Shown piece after piece: positions 1 to 7,497 of a DNA stretch of 40,105 nucleotides. Made by a program: the position numbers and the translations under genes. The DNA is from JBFYKJ01 sp041306005. Its GTDB lineage: Archaea > Altiarchaeota > Altiarchaeia > JAFGQM01. Every line of letters begins with the position of its first letter. Within the stretch, counting starts at the first letter, position 1. The notes below the pieces were generated by a model, which was not told the DNA's origin, made no database searches, and saw nothing but the letters and a program-made list of their open reading frames with translations. The stretch lies in contig JBFYKJ010000067.1 of NCBI GenBank assembly GCA_041306005.1, positions 1-40,105 of the forward strand, given 5' to 3'.

Positions 1-608
1 ACAACGTCGTTCCACTCGCTTCGCCCATCAGCCATGAGGGTTTCCATCAACTTAAGCGTGGCTTTGGTATCGACTATGAACAGCCCTATGTCCAGGGCGT
101 TGAACTCCTCAAGCTTCTTGCTGCTCGCGACGACGCGGCCGCCGCGCTCAAGCACCTTCGTGCACCATTCGGGCTTCATGTACGCCATCTTCTTGTCCAC
201 AAAGTCTATCATCGCATCTTCCATAACGCCGGCGACCTTGAAATCATGCAAAAACCCGTAATCAAAGAAATGGTCCCCCATGACGATGAAGCAACTGCTG
301 CTGTGGGCCTCCTTGAGCCCGAGATAGGCGCTGTACCCGTTTTCCCTAGTGTCATACTCTTTGTTGACTACATACTCCATCAAGTAGTCTTTCTCGAGCC
401 CCGATTTCCTGGCGTATGACTGTATATCACCCGCCTTCCATCCGCACACCACGATGAACCTCTCGACGCCGTGCCAGGCCAGGCTCCTTACATGGTTCTC
501 GAGCAAGGTCTCCCCGTTGACCTTTATCAATACCTTTGGATAGTCTATTATATCGGCTATCCTCCCGCCGTCGCCGGCCGCCAGTATGACTGCAGTCTTT
601 ACCCCCAT
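1..608 (-). CDS. Sugar/inositol-phosphate nucleotidyltransferase, partial (C-terminus off the left edge)
   Basis: The reading frame is open from the ATG at 608 to the window edge, giving about 202 residues. It opens with the nucleotidyltransferase signature ILAAGDGGR, followed by a PKVLIKVNGETLLE segment, the usual N-terminal core of NTP:sugar-phosphate transferases. Further on, ENGYSAYLGLKEA and VMGDHFF resemble archaeal CTP:inositol-1-phosphate cytidylyltransferases, which carry a DH pair at this place. That substrate is an inference, and a sugar-1-phosphate or phosphocholine cytidylyltransferase is also possible. The missing C-terminus would show whether a membrane CDP-alcohol transferase domain is fused. 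A TATA-like element about 29 bases before the ATG suggests a leaderless transcript, divergent from the flippase gene. Confidence 0.75.
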   Translation of the reverse strand, partial: MGVKTAVILAAGDGGRIADIIDYPKVLIKVNGETLLENHVRSLAWHGVERFIVVCGWKAGDIQSYARKSGLEKDYLMEYVVNKEYDTRENGYSAYLGLKEAHSSSCFIVMGDHFFDYGFLHDFKVAGVMEDAMIDFVDKKMAYMKPEWCTKVLERGGRVVASSKKLEEFNALDIGLFIVDTKATLKLMETLMADGRSEWNDV

Positions 609-632
609 TGTAATGCGCTCTGTTTAGCTTAG

Positions 633-640
633 ACTTATAC
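633..640 (-). promoter_or_regulatory. TATA-like box for the left-edge nucleotidyltransferase
   Basis: Read on the minus strand this is GTATAAGT, centred about 29 bases before the ATG at 608. That spacing fits an archaeal promoter with little or no leader. Inferred from sequence and spacing only. Confidence 0.5.
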
Positions 641-703
641 CTCCATTTTTGACGGATAAAATAGAAATATGCGTGTCTGCGCCGCGGGTCGCAGGAGCGT
701 GCC

Positions 704-2218
704 ATGCGCGCTTACCGCAGGCAGTCAATTTCCGCGATGAACGTGTACAAGAAATTCACCGGCGACGTCGGCGTGCTGGTGATAGCCAATTTGCTAGCCC
801 GGCTAAAGCCAATAATATTCCTGCCCATAATAACGAAGGCACTGGGGGCGTCTGACTACGGCGTTTACACTACGCTCCTGATAACCATAACCTTCTTTTT
901 GTACGCCTCCGGATGGGGCCTTGACTCCAGCCTCATGCGCTTTTTCCCTGCCGAGAAGGACAAAAAGAAGGTCTCAACAGGCGTGTGGTCGATACTGCTT
1001 TTCATCCTCGTCACCTCGTCGGCAATCGCCGTCGTCGCCTCGTTTTTCGCCGACCAGCTTGCTGCAACGGTCTTTGGCGACCCGGGAAGCGCAGAGGTCA
1101 TACGCATAGGCGTGTTCATCTTACCCCTAGAAGCAATGTTGGGGCTATTATGCACCTACCTAAGGATGCGCCAGAAGATCCTCCTTTTCTCGGTGATCAA
1201 CCTGTCGGCGGTGTTCGGCACAATCGCGCTGGCAGCGTTCTTCCTGTTGCAGGGGCTGGGATTGATATACGTGATATACGCCACCGCGATAGTGCATTTT
1301 GCGCTGGTGGTCGTAGCGCTTTTACTGGTGACCCGGGAGATCGGGTTTTCCAGGCCGCAGATAGGCAGATTGCCCCCTTACCTGAAGTTTGGCGCGCCCC
1401 TCCTTTTTGCAACCTTGTCCAGCACAATACTGGGGGTTGGCGACCGGTACGTCATAGGCATCATGCTCGGCTCCGCGGCCGTTGGGGTTTATGCGGTGGC
1501 TTACAACATGGGCAACCTGATACTTATGGCGATGCACCCGATAACCTTCGCCCTTTTAGCCCCCCTGGCGAAGGCTTATGACGAGGGCATGATGACGCAG
1601 GTCAGGACTTACCTGAAATACAGCCTCAGGTACTTTTTGATGATTGCAATACCCGCCACGGTGGGCCTGTTAATACTATCCGGCTCGCTCATAAGGTCGC
1701 TGACGACAGATGAGTTCACAAGCGGCTCCGCAGGCATAACCGCAGTTGTTGCAGTCTCAAACATCGCTTACGGCCTTTACGTGTTAACGATACAAATATT
1801 ATATCTTCAAAAAAGATCCAAGCTAATCTCGATGCTTCTAGTGCCGACAGCATTTGCGAATATAGCTTTAAACGTCCTCCTGATACCCGTTTTAGGCATA
1901 ATGGGCTCCGCCCTGGCGACGATGATAAGCTTCTTCGCGCTGCTTGCGGCTTCCCTGTACTTCGCGCTGCCGCACATACGGATATCGCTGGATTGGGCCT
2001 TCACGGGCAAGTGCATAGCCTCAGCCGCCGTGATGGGGCTTTTGCTATCCCTCATCTCGCCGCAGGGGTCTCTCAAGCTCGCGTTGACTGCCCTCCTAGG
2101 CGTGGCAATCTACTTTGGCCTGCTCTTCGCAATGCGGGCGTTCAAGAAGAATGAGCTTAGGTTCTTCAAGAGCTTCATCAGGAAACAGGAGGAGAGCGCC
2201 TTGTTTGAGGAAGTATGA
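704..2218 (+). CDS. Wzx-type polysaccharide flippase (MOP superfamily)
   Basis: A 504-residue, strongly hydrophobic protein with about a dozen to fourteen membrane segments. The start NVYKKFTGDVGVLVIANLLARL followed by LPIITKALGASDYGVYTTL is typical of polysaccharide (lipid-linked oligosaccharide) exporters, which flip lipid-linked glycans across the membrane. The length matches the family. The start could be 704 or the in-frame ATG at 737; the 11 residues between look polar and poorly conserved, so 737 is quite possible. A TATA-like stretch (ATAAAATA, 656-663) lies upstream. The gene diverges from the nucleotidyltransferase and converges on the methyltransferase end of the sugar operon, which fits export of the glycan made there. 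The substrate cannot be read from the sequence. Confidence 0.85.
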   Translation: MRAYRRQSISAMNVYKKFTGDVGVLVIANLLARLKPIIFLPIITKALGASDYGVYTTLLITITFFLYASGWGLDSSLMRFFPAEKDKKKVSTGVWSILLFILVTSSAIAVVASFFADQLAATVFGDPGSAEVIRIGVFILPLEAMLGLLCTYLRMRQKILLFSVINLSAVFGTIALAAFFLLQGLGLIYVIYATAIVHFALVVVALLLVTREIGFSRPQIGRLPPYLKFGAPLLFATLSSTILGVGDRYVIGIMLGSAAVGVYAVAYNMGNLILMAMHPITFALLAPLAKAYDEGMMTQVRTYLKYSLRYFLMIAIPATVGLLILSGSLIRSLTTDEFTSGSAGITAVVAVSNIAYGLYVLTIQILYLQKRSKLISMLLVPTAFANIALNVLLIPVLGIMGSALATMISFFALLAASLYFALPHIRISLDWAFTGKCIASAAVMGLLLSLISPQGSLKLALTALLGVAIYFGLLFAMRAFKKNELRFFKSFIRKQEESALFEEV

Positions 2219-2261
2219 AAAGGTATGTTGGCGCGTAACTGCTCCCTCTGACCTATGCCCC

Positions 2262-3002
2262 TCAAGGGTCCTTCACACACTTTAAATACCCGCCGGGCGC
2301 AACCGTAAGTAGGAGTTTCTTCTCTATGTCTTTTTCCACCTCAAACCGGGTGTTCTTTTTAAGGAACTCAGCGACTGCGGTTTTTGGGTTATTCCCGACA
2401 TCCCACGGCCGATCGCTAAAAGCGCATTTGGGCATGTCTTCGATTACAGTATCAAAGACTACCAAGTAGCTGCCTTTCTTAACAAACGGGGAATACATCT
2501 CAAGCTCTTTCAAAACATGGTCGTGTGTGTGAAGCGAATCTAAACAGACGAGCGCTTTTTTTCGGCCGCTTGCTAATGAGCGAACTTTTTCCAAAGTATC
2601 TGAGTCCACTGAGGAACCCTCGACCAGGTCTATGCGCTTATACATAGGGTGTTTCTCTATTGCATCCCTATTATGTTTTCGAATCTCCACATCTATACCT
2701 ATTACCCCCCCATCAATATCCATCATCTCCATCATCGAGGCATAAAAGATTATGGAGCCGCCATGAGCTACCCCCGTTTCGATGACCAAGTCGGGTTTTA
2801 CCCTCCACATTATCTCTTGCATTGCAATTATATCCTGTGGGTATTGTATTATGGGCCTGCCCATCCAATCAAAGTTATAGGAGTACTTATAGGTCATTGA
2901 TTTTTCGAAGAACCGGGACGCTAGCGCAGTCATTTCACCGTCTTCACTCATCGCCTTCACATTCTTTTCTCTAAAGAGCCGGAACTCGCTTATTGGGTCC
3001 AT
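2262..3002 (-). CDS. CmcI-like SAM-dependent methyltransferase (cephalosporin hydroxylase / rhamnosyl O-methyltransferase family)
   Basis: A 246-residue protein. The glycine-rich SAM loop ETGVAHGGS is at residues 75-83, an acidic strand end (IGIDVEI) near 102-108, and a CLDSLHTHDHV block at 153-163 that in CmcI-type enzymes carries metal-binding acidic and histidine residues. The family includes rhamnosyl O-methyltransferases and is common in cell-surface sugar clusters, so O-methylation of a sugar in the polymer is the likely role (inference). It is the last gene of the minus-strand operon and its start overlaps the end of the SDR gene by 13 bases. The DNA here looks more A/T-rich than the flanking genes, which may mean recent transfer. 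Confidence 0.75.
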   Translation of the reverse strand: MDPISEFRLFREKNVKAMSEDGEMTALASRFFEKSMTYKYSYNFDWMGRPIIQYPQDIIAMQEIMWRVKPDLVIETGVAHGGSIIFYASMMEMMDIDGGVIGIDVEIRKHNRDAIEKHPMYKRIDLVEGSSVDSDTLEKVRSLASGRKKALVCLDSLHTHDHVLKELEMYSPFVKKGSYLVVFDTVIEDMPKCAFSDRPWDVGNNPKTAVAEFLKKNTRFEVEKDIEKKLLLTVAPGGYLKCVKDP

Positions 3003-3916
3003 TTAGTTTTCGACAAAACTTCGCTTAGATACTGCCGCAAGCTATACCTCTCCCTGAAACCCAGGGATTTTAGTTTTGCGTTGTTTGCACATATAAATGG
3101 GGGCTCATCAAATGGCGTATCCTCCGGCGCGAACTTCACAAGACCCCCTTTGCCCAGGATCCCCTCCATTTCGCCTACAAACTTGCGAATGCTCATAGAC
3201 CTGTCGGAACCTATGTTGTAGACGCTGGTTTGATTCTCCTTTAAGAGCAGAGCCAAACCCTGGGCCACATCTGAGATATGCATGTAATTCCGTTCTTGCA
3301 AACCGTGGCTCCGAAGTCGCACCTCTCTGTCTTTCAAGAGCGAATCGAGGAGGTAAGGCACGAGCCTGTTTTTGTTCTCGTACTCCCCGTATTGGTAAAA
3401 TAGCCTCGCCCATATGGAGATTGCGTTGTAGTCGCAGCTCATCTGCTCTAAAACCACTTTTAGTGCTAGTTTGGTAGCAGAGTATAAGTGCCTTGGTTTT
3501 TCACGGGCGGTTTCAACTAGGCGCTCTCGGCCGATATTGTACTCAAAGCAGGTTCCGGCAGTTATCATCTTGCTGGTTCCGGACTCAAACGCATTCTTCG
3601 CAAAATCCAGACTGCCCTTCAGATATTCTAGGTTTAGCGGGCTTGTCAAGTAGTCACCAGGTGCGACATACCAAGCTAGGTGATAGACTACACCCGGCGA
3701 GAGCTCTTTGAGAGCATCGACATAGCTTGCAGGCTTAAGGATATCCCCCTGCACAAGCTCTACCCTTGTCTCTACAGATTTAAGGCTTTCCGGCAGTTCA
3801 GCATTTCTGCTGAGGACGAATATTTCTTTATGGCCTTGGTCTGCAAGAAAACGGGTTAAGGCAGAACCTATGAACCCCGTACCGCCAGTTATCAGGATTT
3901 TTCTATTAGGGGCCAT
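2990..3916 (-). CDS. NAD(P)-dependent sugar epimerase/dehydratase or ketoreductase (extended SDR)
   Basis: A 308-residue extended short-chain dehydrogenase. The nucleotide-binding motif GGTGFIG is at residues 11-17 and the catalytic YxxxK pair is Tyr145/Lys149 (LYSATK). The expected Ser/Thr of the triad lies in TAGTCFEY near residue 122. Such enzymes reduce or epimerise nucleotide-linked 4-keto sugars. The gene sits directly after the 3,5-epimerase, overlapping it by 25 bases, and downstream of RfbG and a C-methyltransferase. The likely role is therefore the final 4-keto reduction of a CDP-6-deoxy sugar (inference). The exact stereochemistry cannot be predicted. Confidence 0.85.
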   Translation of the reverse strand: MAPNRKILITGGTGFIGSALTRFLADQGHKEIFVLSRNAELPESLKSVETRVELVQGDILKPASYVDALKELSPGVVYHLAWYVAPGDYLTSPLNLEYLKGSLDFAKNAFESGTSKMITAGTCFEYNIGRERLVETAREKPRHLYSATKLALKVVLEQMSCDYNAISIWARLFYQYGEYENKNRLVPYLLDSLLKDREVRLRSHGLQERNYMHISDVAQGLALLLKENQTSVYNIGSDRSMSIRKFVGEMEGILGKGGLVKFAPEDTPFDEPPFICANNAKLKSLGFRERYSLRQYLSEVLSKTKWTQ

Positions 3917-4428
3917 TCTTCATCCTTCTCGGAAATGTTTGTCGGCTTTGCAATCAGCCATTTTATTTTCAGTGCAGGGTCGTTCCAGCGAACGCCCGAA
4001 GAGCTCTCGGGAGAATAGAATTCAGACATCAGGTATTGCATCAGGCACTTGTCCGATAATGTCTGGAAGCCGTGGGCAAATCCCTTCGGTATGTAGAGCA
4101 TCTTGCCGTTTTCCCGTGTGAGGCGCACTGAGACCCATTTGTAAAATGTCGGCGAGTTGGGCCTCAAGTCCACAGCCACATCATACACCTCGCCGGCGAG
4201 GCACTGGACTATCTTGGCTTCGGCGCATGGCTCTCTCTGGAAGTGCATGCCGCGTATAGACCCTTTTTTGAGCGTCAAAGAATGGTTTATCTGCTTTATG
4301 TCAAATTCAACCCCGTTTGCCGATAGTTCCCCCTTGCAAAAGGTCCTGGCAAAGTAGCCTCGGTCATCTTCCTTAGGCTCCGGCTCGATTAGATAGACGC
4401 CATCAAGGCTTGTTTTGGTGAATTTCAT
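3892..4428 (-). CDS. rfbC: dTDP-4-dehydrorhamnose 3,5-epimerase-like protein
   Basis: A 178-residue cupin-fold epimerase of normal family length. RGMHFQ (residues 59-64) supplies the catalytic His62, and QYLMSEFYSPESSSG from 131 supplies the conserved tyrosine region. The substrate arginine is in DDRGYFART. Classical RmlC acts on dTDP-4-keto-6-deoxyglucose, inverting carbons 3 and 5. Here the neighbours are RfbF and RfbG, so the substrate is more likely a CDP-linked 4-keto sugar, with or without a 3-C-methyl group (inference). It lies 18 bases after the C-methyltransferase and overlaps the SDR gene, consistent with one transcript. Confidence 0.9.
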   Translation of the reverse strand: MKFTKTSLDGVYLIEPEPKEDDRGYFARTFCKGELSANGVEFDIKQINHSLTLKKGSIRGMHFQREPCAEAKIVQCLAGEVYDVAVDLRPNSPTFYKWVSVRLTRENGKMLYIPKGFAHGFQTLSDKCLMQYLMSEFYSPESSSGVRWNDPALKIKWLIAKPTNISEKDEEWPLIEKS

Positions 4429-4446
4429 TTTACAGTAAAACGAGTC

Positions 4447-5670
4447 TCAAACAATCTTCGCTTCCGGTATTGGTAATACGAACCTGCCGCCCGCATTCTT
4501 GAAGGCGGCCTGCTCGCGCATTATCTCATCCGCGAAGTTCCATGCAAGTATGAGCATGTAATCCGGTTTGTCCCTCATGATCACATCAGGATGCACGACC
4601 GGGATGTTTGTCCCGGGTGTATACTTGCCTTGCTTGTGGGGGCTTTTGTCGGCTATGTAAGCCAGTATGTCCGGCCCTATGTTGCAGTAATTGAGGAGCG
4701 TGTTGCCCTTTGCCGCAGCGCCGTACCCCACTATACTTTTTCCGCTTCTCTTCAGCTCGTATAGCGTCTCAAGGAGCCGGATTCTAGACCTTTGCACCTT
4801 GTAGGCGAACTCGCGGTAAGGCTCAATGGTGTTCAAGGCAAGCTTCCGTTCAAGAGCCAATAGCTCCGCAACTGATGGCGCCTCCTTGAACTTGGCACCC
4901 TTCCTGCAGGCGAATATGCGTATAGAGCCGCCGTGGATAGTGGTCCTCTTGGCATCAAAGATCCTAAATCCGTGAGAATCAAACAGCCTCACAAGCGGCG
5001 ATAGGGACAGATAAGACACATGCTCATGGTATATAGTGTCATATTCGACCTTTTCCAGGAGGTTCACAAGATATGGGGACTCTATAACTATAACCCCATC
5101 TTCATCAAGCAGCGCATGGAAACCGCGCATGACCTCATCTAAATCGGGTATGTGGGCGAACACGTTTGTGCCTATTATGGCCTTCGCCCTTCCTTGAGTC
5201 TTGGCTATCTCTTTTGCCACGCGCTCTGAAAAGAAATCGTTTATGGTCGGCACGCCGGCAGCCTCGGCCAGGGGGGCTATGTTCTCGGCCGGCTCCACGC
5301 CAAGTATCCTGGCGTCGAACTTTTTGAAGTTCTTCAGCAGCGTCCCGTCGTTACTTGCGAACTCCACTATAAGGGATTTTTTAGGGGGGTTTATTGTGCC
5401 CATTACATCCCCCGCAAGGCCCTCAAAGTGCTTACGGGCTTCGCTCGATGTCCCGGAAACATATATGTAATTCTTGAAAAGCTTCTCCGGGGGCACGACC
5501 TCTGCCAGCTGGACAAAGCTGCAAGACTTGCAAAAACAGAGCGTCAACGGGTAAAACTCTTCGGGCTCGTCAAGCTGGCTCTTGTCCAGAAAACTGTTAG
5601 CGAGGGCAACGCGCCCAAGCGACAAAAAGGCTTCTAGGTCCTCGCTCTTGCATATCCTGCATCTCCTCAT
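4447..5670 (-). CDS. NDP-sugar C-methyltransferase (TylC3/TcaB9 type)
   Basis: A 407-residue protein with the three-part layout of sugar C-3 methyltransferases. The N-terminal zinc module has Cys4, Cys7, Cys47 and Cys50. The central SAM-binding fold has VEFASNDGTLL (from residue 102) and the active-site YHEH at 214-217, whose histidine is the base in TcaB9. The C-terminal Rossmann-like domain starts near GYGAAAKGNTLLNY. Known members add a methyl group at C3 of a 4-keto-6-deoxy nucleotide sugar. The start overlaps the end of rfbG by 4 bases (ATGA), so the two are translationally coupled. This makes a CDP-linked, methyl-branched sugar the most likely product. Confidence 0.88.
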   Translation of the reverse strand: MRRCRICKSEDLEAFLSLGRVALANSFLDKSQLDEPEEFYPLTLCFCKSCSFVQLAEVVPPEKLFKNYIYVSGTSSEARKHFEGLAGDVMGTINPPKKSLIVEFASNDGTLLKNFKKFDARILGVEPAENIAPLAEAAGVPTINDFFSERVAKEIAKTQGRAKAIIGTNVFAHIPDLDEVMRGFHALLDEDGVIVIESPYLVNLLEKVEYDTIYHEHVSYLSLSPLVRLFDSHGFRIFDAKRTTIHGGSIRIFACRKGAKFKEAPSVAELLALERKLALNTIEPYREFAYKVQRSRIRLLETLYELKRSGKSIVGYGAAAKGNTLLNYCNIGPDILAYIADKSPHKQGKYTPGTNIPVVHPDVIMRDKPDYMLILAWNFADEIMREQAAFKNAGGRFVLPIPEAKIV

Positions 5671-6626
5671 CTTAGTATGCCCTTATACCACTCTACAGTC
5701 TCCTTAAGCCCCCTCTCAATGGGCCATTTCGTCTTCCAGCCGAAGAACTGTTCCACCTTCTTTGTCGAAAGGCACTGCTCAGGTATCTCGCCCTTAGCCT
5801 TGTTCAATACGCTGTAGCCCACCTTCTTGCCCATTGTCTGCGACACCTTGTCTATGACTTCCAGGACGCTCAGCTTGAGGCCGCTTGAAAGGTTGAATGC
5901 TTCGCCCTTGGACTTCTCGATGTTCTGGCATAGAGTCAAGTACCCGTCGACCGCGTCCTTGACGTAAAGGTACTCCCTTACCAGCTTCCCGTCGCTGCGT
6001 ATCTCCAGTGTTTCGCCCAAAAGGCCTGCCTTTATCGCCCCGGGGATTATCCTGTTGAAATTCAGGTCCCCGGGCCCGTATATGTTCCCGAAGCGCGCTA
6101 TTGTGACTGGCAGCCCGTAAGATGCGGCGTAGCTTTGGGCTATGATGTCCGTGCAGGACTTCGATGCGTCGTAAGGCGACCGCCCCCTCAGCGGGGTGTC
6201 CTCCGTATAAGGCAGCTTATCCGAGTGCCCGTAGGCTTTGTCCGAAGACGCCACTACGATGCCTTTGACCGAATGCACGTGCCTTGCAGCTTCGAGCACA
6301 TTCACTGTGCCCATGGCGTTACTCTCAAAGGTCTCCAGCGGGTTGATGAAGGAAGTCGGGACTATCGCCTGGGCACCCATGTGGAAGATGTATTCGACCT
6401 CATATTTTGAGACCACGTCAAATACCCTATCATAGTCCTTAAGGTTCCCGATAGCCTGCACCGCAAGCTTGTCAAGGCCGTTGGTGGCAAAATACGACCT
6501 CGGGTCGATCTCCTTGTCAAGCACTACGACCAAGGCACCCTTCCCTAGCAAGTCCTCGACTATGTGAGAGCCCACGAGCCCGGCGCCACCGGTCACAAGC
6601 ACGCGCTTGCCTTTCCAGAAATTCAT
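5667..6626 (-). CDS. rfbG: CDP-glucose 4,6-dehydratase
   Basis: A 319-residue extended SDR converting CDP-glucose to CDP-4-keto-6-deoxyglucose. The NAD-binding GGAGLVG motif lies within the first 20 residues, followed by the SSDKAYG segment and the catalytic SPYDASK (YxxxK), then RFGNIYGPGD. These strings, especially SSDKAYG and SPYDASKSCTD, are typical of RfbG rather than RmlB. The ATG at 6626 is chosen because the protein then begins MNFWKGKRVLVTGG and overlaps the rfbF stop by 4 bases (ATGA). The longer reading frame adds 13 residues without similarity. It follows rfbF, the enzyme making its substrate. Confidence 0.92.
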   Translation of the reverse strand: MNFWKGKRVLVTGGAGLVGSHIVEDLLGKGALVVVLDKEIDPRSYFATNGLDKLAVQAIGNLKDYDRVFDVVSKYEVEYIFHMGAQAIVPTSFINPLETFESNAMGTVNVLEAARHVHSVKGIVVASSDKAYGHSDKLPYTEDTPLRGRSPYDASKSCTDIIAQSYAASYGLPVTIARFGNIYGPGDLNFNRIIPGAIKAGLLGETLEIRSDGKLVREYLYVKDAVDGYLTLCQNIEKSKGEAFNLSSGLKLSVLEVIDKVSQTMGKKVGYSVLNKAKGEIPEQCLSTKKVEQFFGWKTKWPIERGLKETVEWYKGILR

Positions 6627-7396
6627 TCTTCCCAGACCTTCCACGGTGCCTTTTTCGACTCCCACAGCGTTTCCAGCTCTCTTTTGTCCCTTAGGGTGTC
6701 CATCGGCTTCCAGAAGCCGCGGTGCTTGTAGGCCATGAGTTCCCCCTCAGCCGCCAATGCCTCAAGCGACTTTCGCTCCCATATGGTGTCGTCGTCCTTT
6801 ATGTACTTCAGGACTTCCGGTTCCAGGACAAAGAAACCCCCGTTGACCCACGCGCCTTCGCCCGTGGGCTTCTCCGCGAAGGTCATGACCCTGTCCTCTT
6901 TGGTCTCTATCAAGCCGAACCTGCCTGGCGGCTGCACCGCCGTCATCGTGGCGAGCTTCCCGTGGCTCTTGTGGAATTCCAACACCTTTTTGATGTCCAC
7001 CGAGCCCACCCCGTCGCCGTAGGTCATCATGAAGGTTTCGCCGTCCAGGTAGTCCTTGACCTTCTTCACCCTGCCGCCCGTCATCGTGTGCAAGCCGGTG
7101 TCTATGAGCGAAACGGTCCATTCCTCGCTCTTTGACTTATGGGTTAGGACCTTGTTCTCCTTGAGTTTTATGGTCACGTCCGCGTTGTGCAGGAAGTAAT
7201 TCGCAAACCACTCCTTTATCATGTACCCCTTGTATCCCAGGCAAATCACGAAGTCATCGAAGCCGTAGTGGGAGTATATCTTCATTATGTGCCATAGGAC
7301 CGGCTTGCCGCCTATCTCGGTCATGGGCTTCGGCTTCATGTCGGTCTCTTCGCTCAGCCGGGTGCCAAGGCCGCCCGCAAGAATGACGGTTTTCAT
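6623..7396 (-). CDS. rfbF: Glucose-1-phosphate cytidylyltransferase
   Basis: A 257-residue enzyme, the standard length of RfbF, making CDP-glucose from CTP and glucose-1-phosphate. The signature LAGGLGTRLSEET is at residues 6-18, followed by KPKPMTEIGGKPVLWHIMK. Later blocks include YGDGVG and VNGGFFVLEPEV, all characteristic of this enzyme. The ATG at 7396 is preferred over the upstream in-frame start at 7489, because the extra 31 residues precede the conserved N-terminus and cover a TATA-like element at 7422-7430. It begins the CDP-sugar part of the operon and probably has its own promoter. Confidence 0.95.
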   Translation of the reverse strand: MKTVILAGGLGTRLSEETDMKPKPMTEIGGKPVLWHIMKIYSHYGFDDFVICLGYKGYMIKEWFANYFLHNADVTIKLKENKVLTHKSKSEEWTVSLIDTGLHTMTGGRVKKVKDYLDGETFMMTYGDGVGSVDIKKVLEFHKSHGKLATMTAVQPPGRFGLIETKEDRVMTFAEKPTGEGAWVNGGFFVLEPEVLKYIKDDDTIWERKSLEALAAEGELMAYKHRGFWKPMDTLRDKRELETLWESKKAPWKVWEE

Positions 7397-7421
7397 GTTC
7401 GCCACTAGTTTGCAGGAAAGA

Positions 7422-7430
7422 GGTAAAAAG
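7422..7430 (-). promoter_or_regulatory. Probable internal promoter (TATA-like) before rfbF
   Basis: On the minus strand this reads CTTTTTACC, centred 30 bases before the rfbF ATG at 7396 in the only sizeable gap (about 100 bases) of the operon. It would allow the CDP-sugar genes to be transcribed separately from the two glycosyltransferase genes upstream. Confidence 0.45.
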
Positions 7431-7497
7431 TAGCCCTGGGGAGGATCATAGACCAATTCGGGGAGGATTAGATGCTTTGCCCCACGCACAGGGGCAG

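Noticed and set aside
427..705. 92-codon minus-strand frame at the left-edge gene
   Set aside because: It is out of frame with the nucleotidyltransferase, is Arg-rich and lacks motifs; the frame from 608 to the edge carries the recognisable protein.
7397..7489. RfbF with a 31-residue N-terminal extension
   Set aside because: The standard 257-residue protein starts at 7396, and a TATA-like element lies inside the extension.
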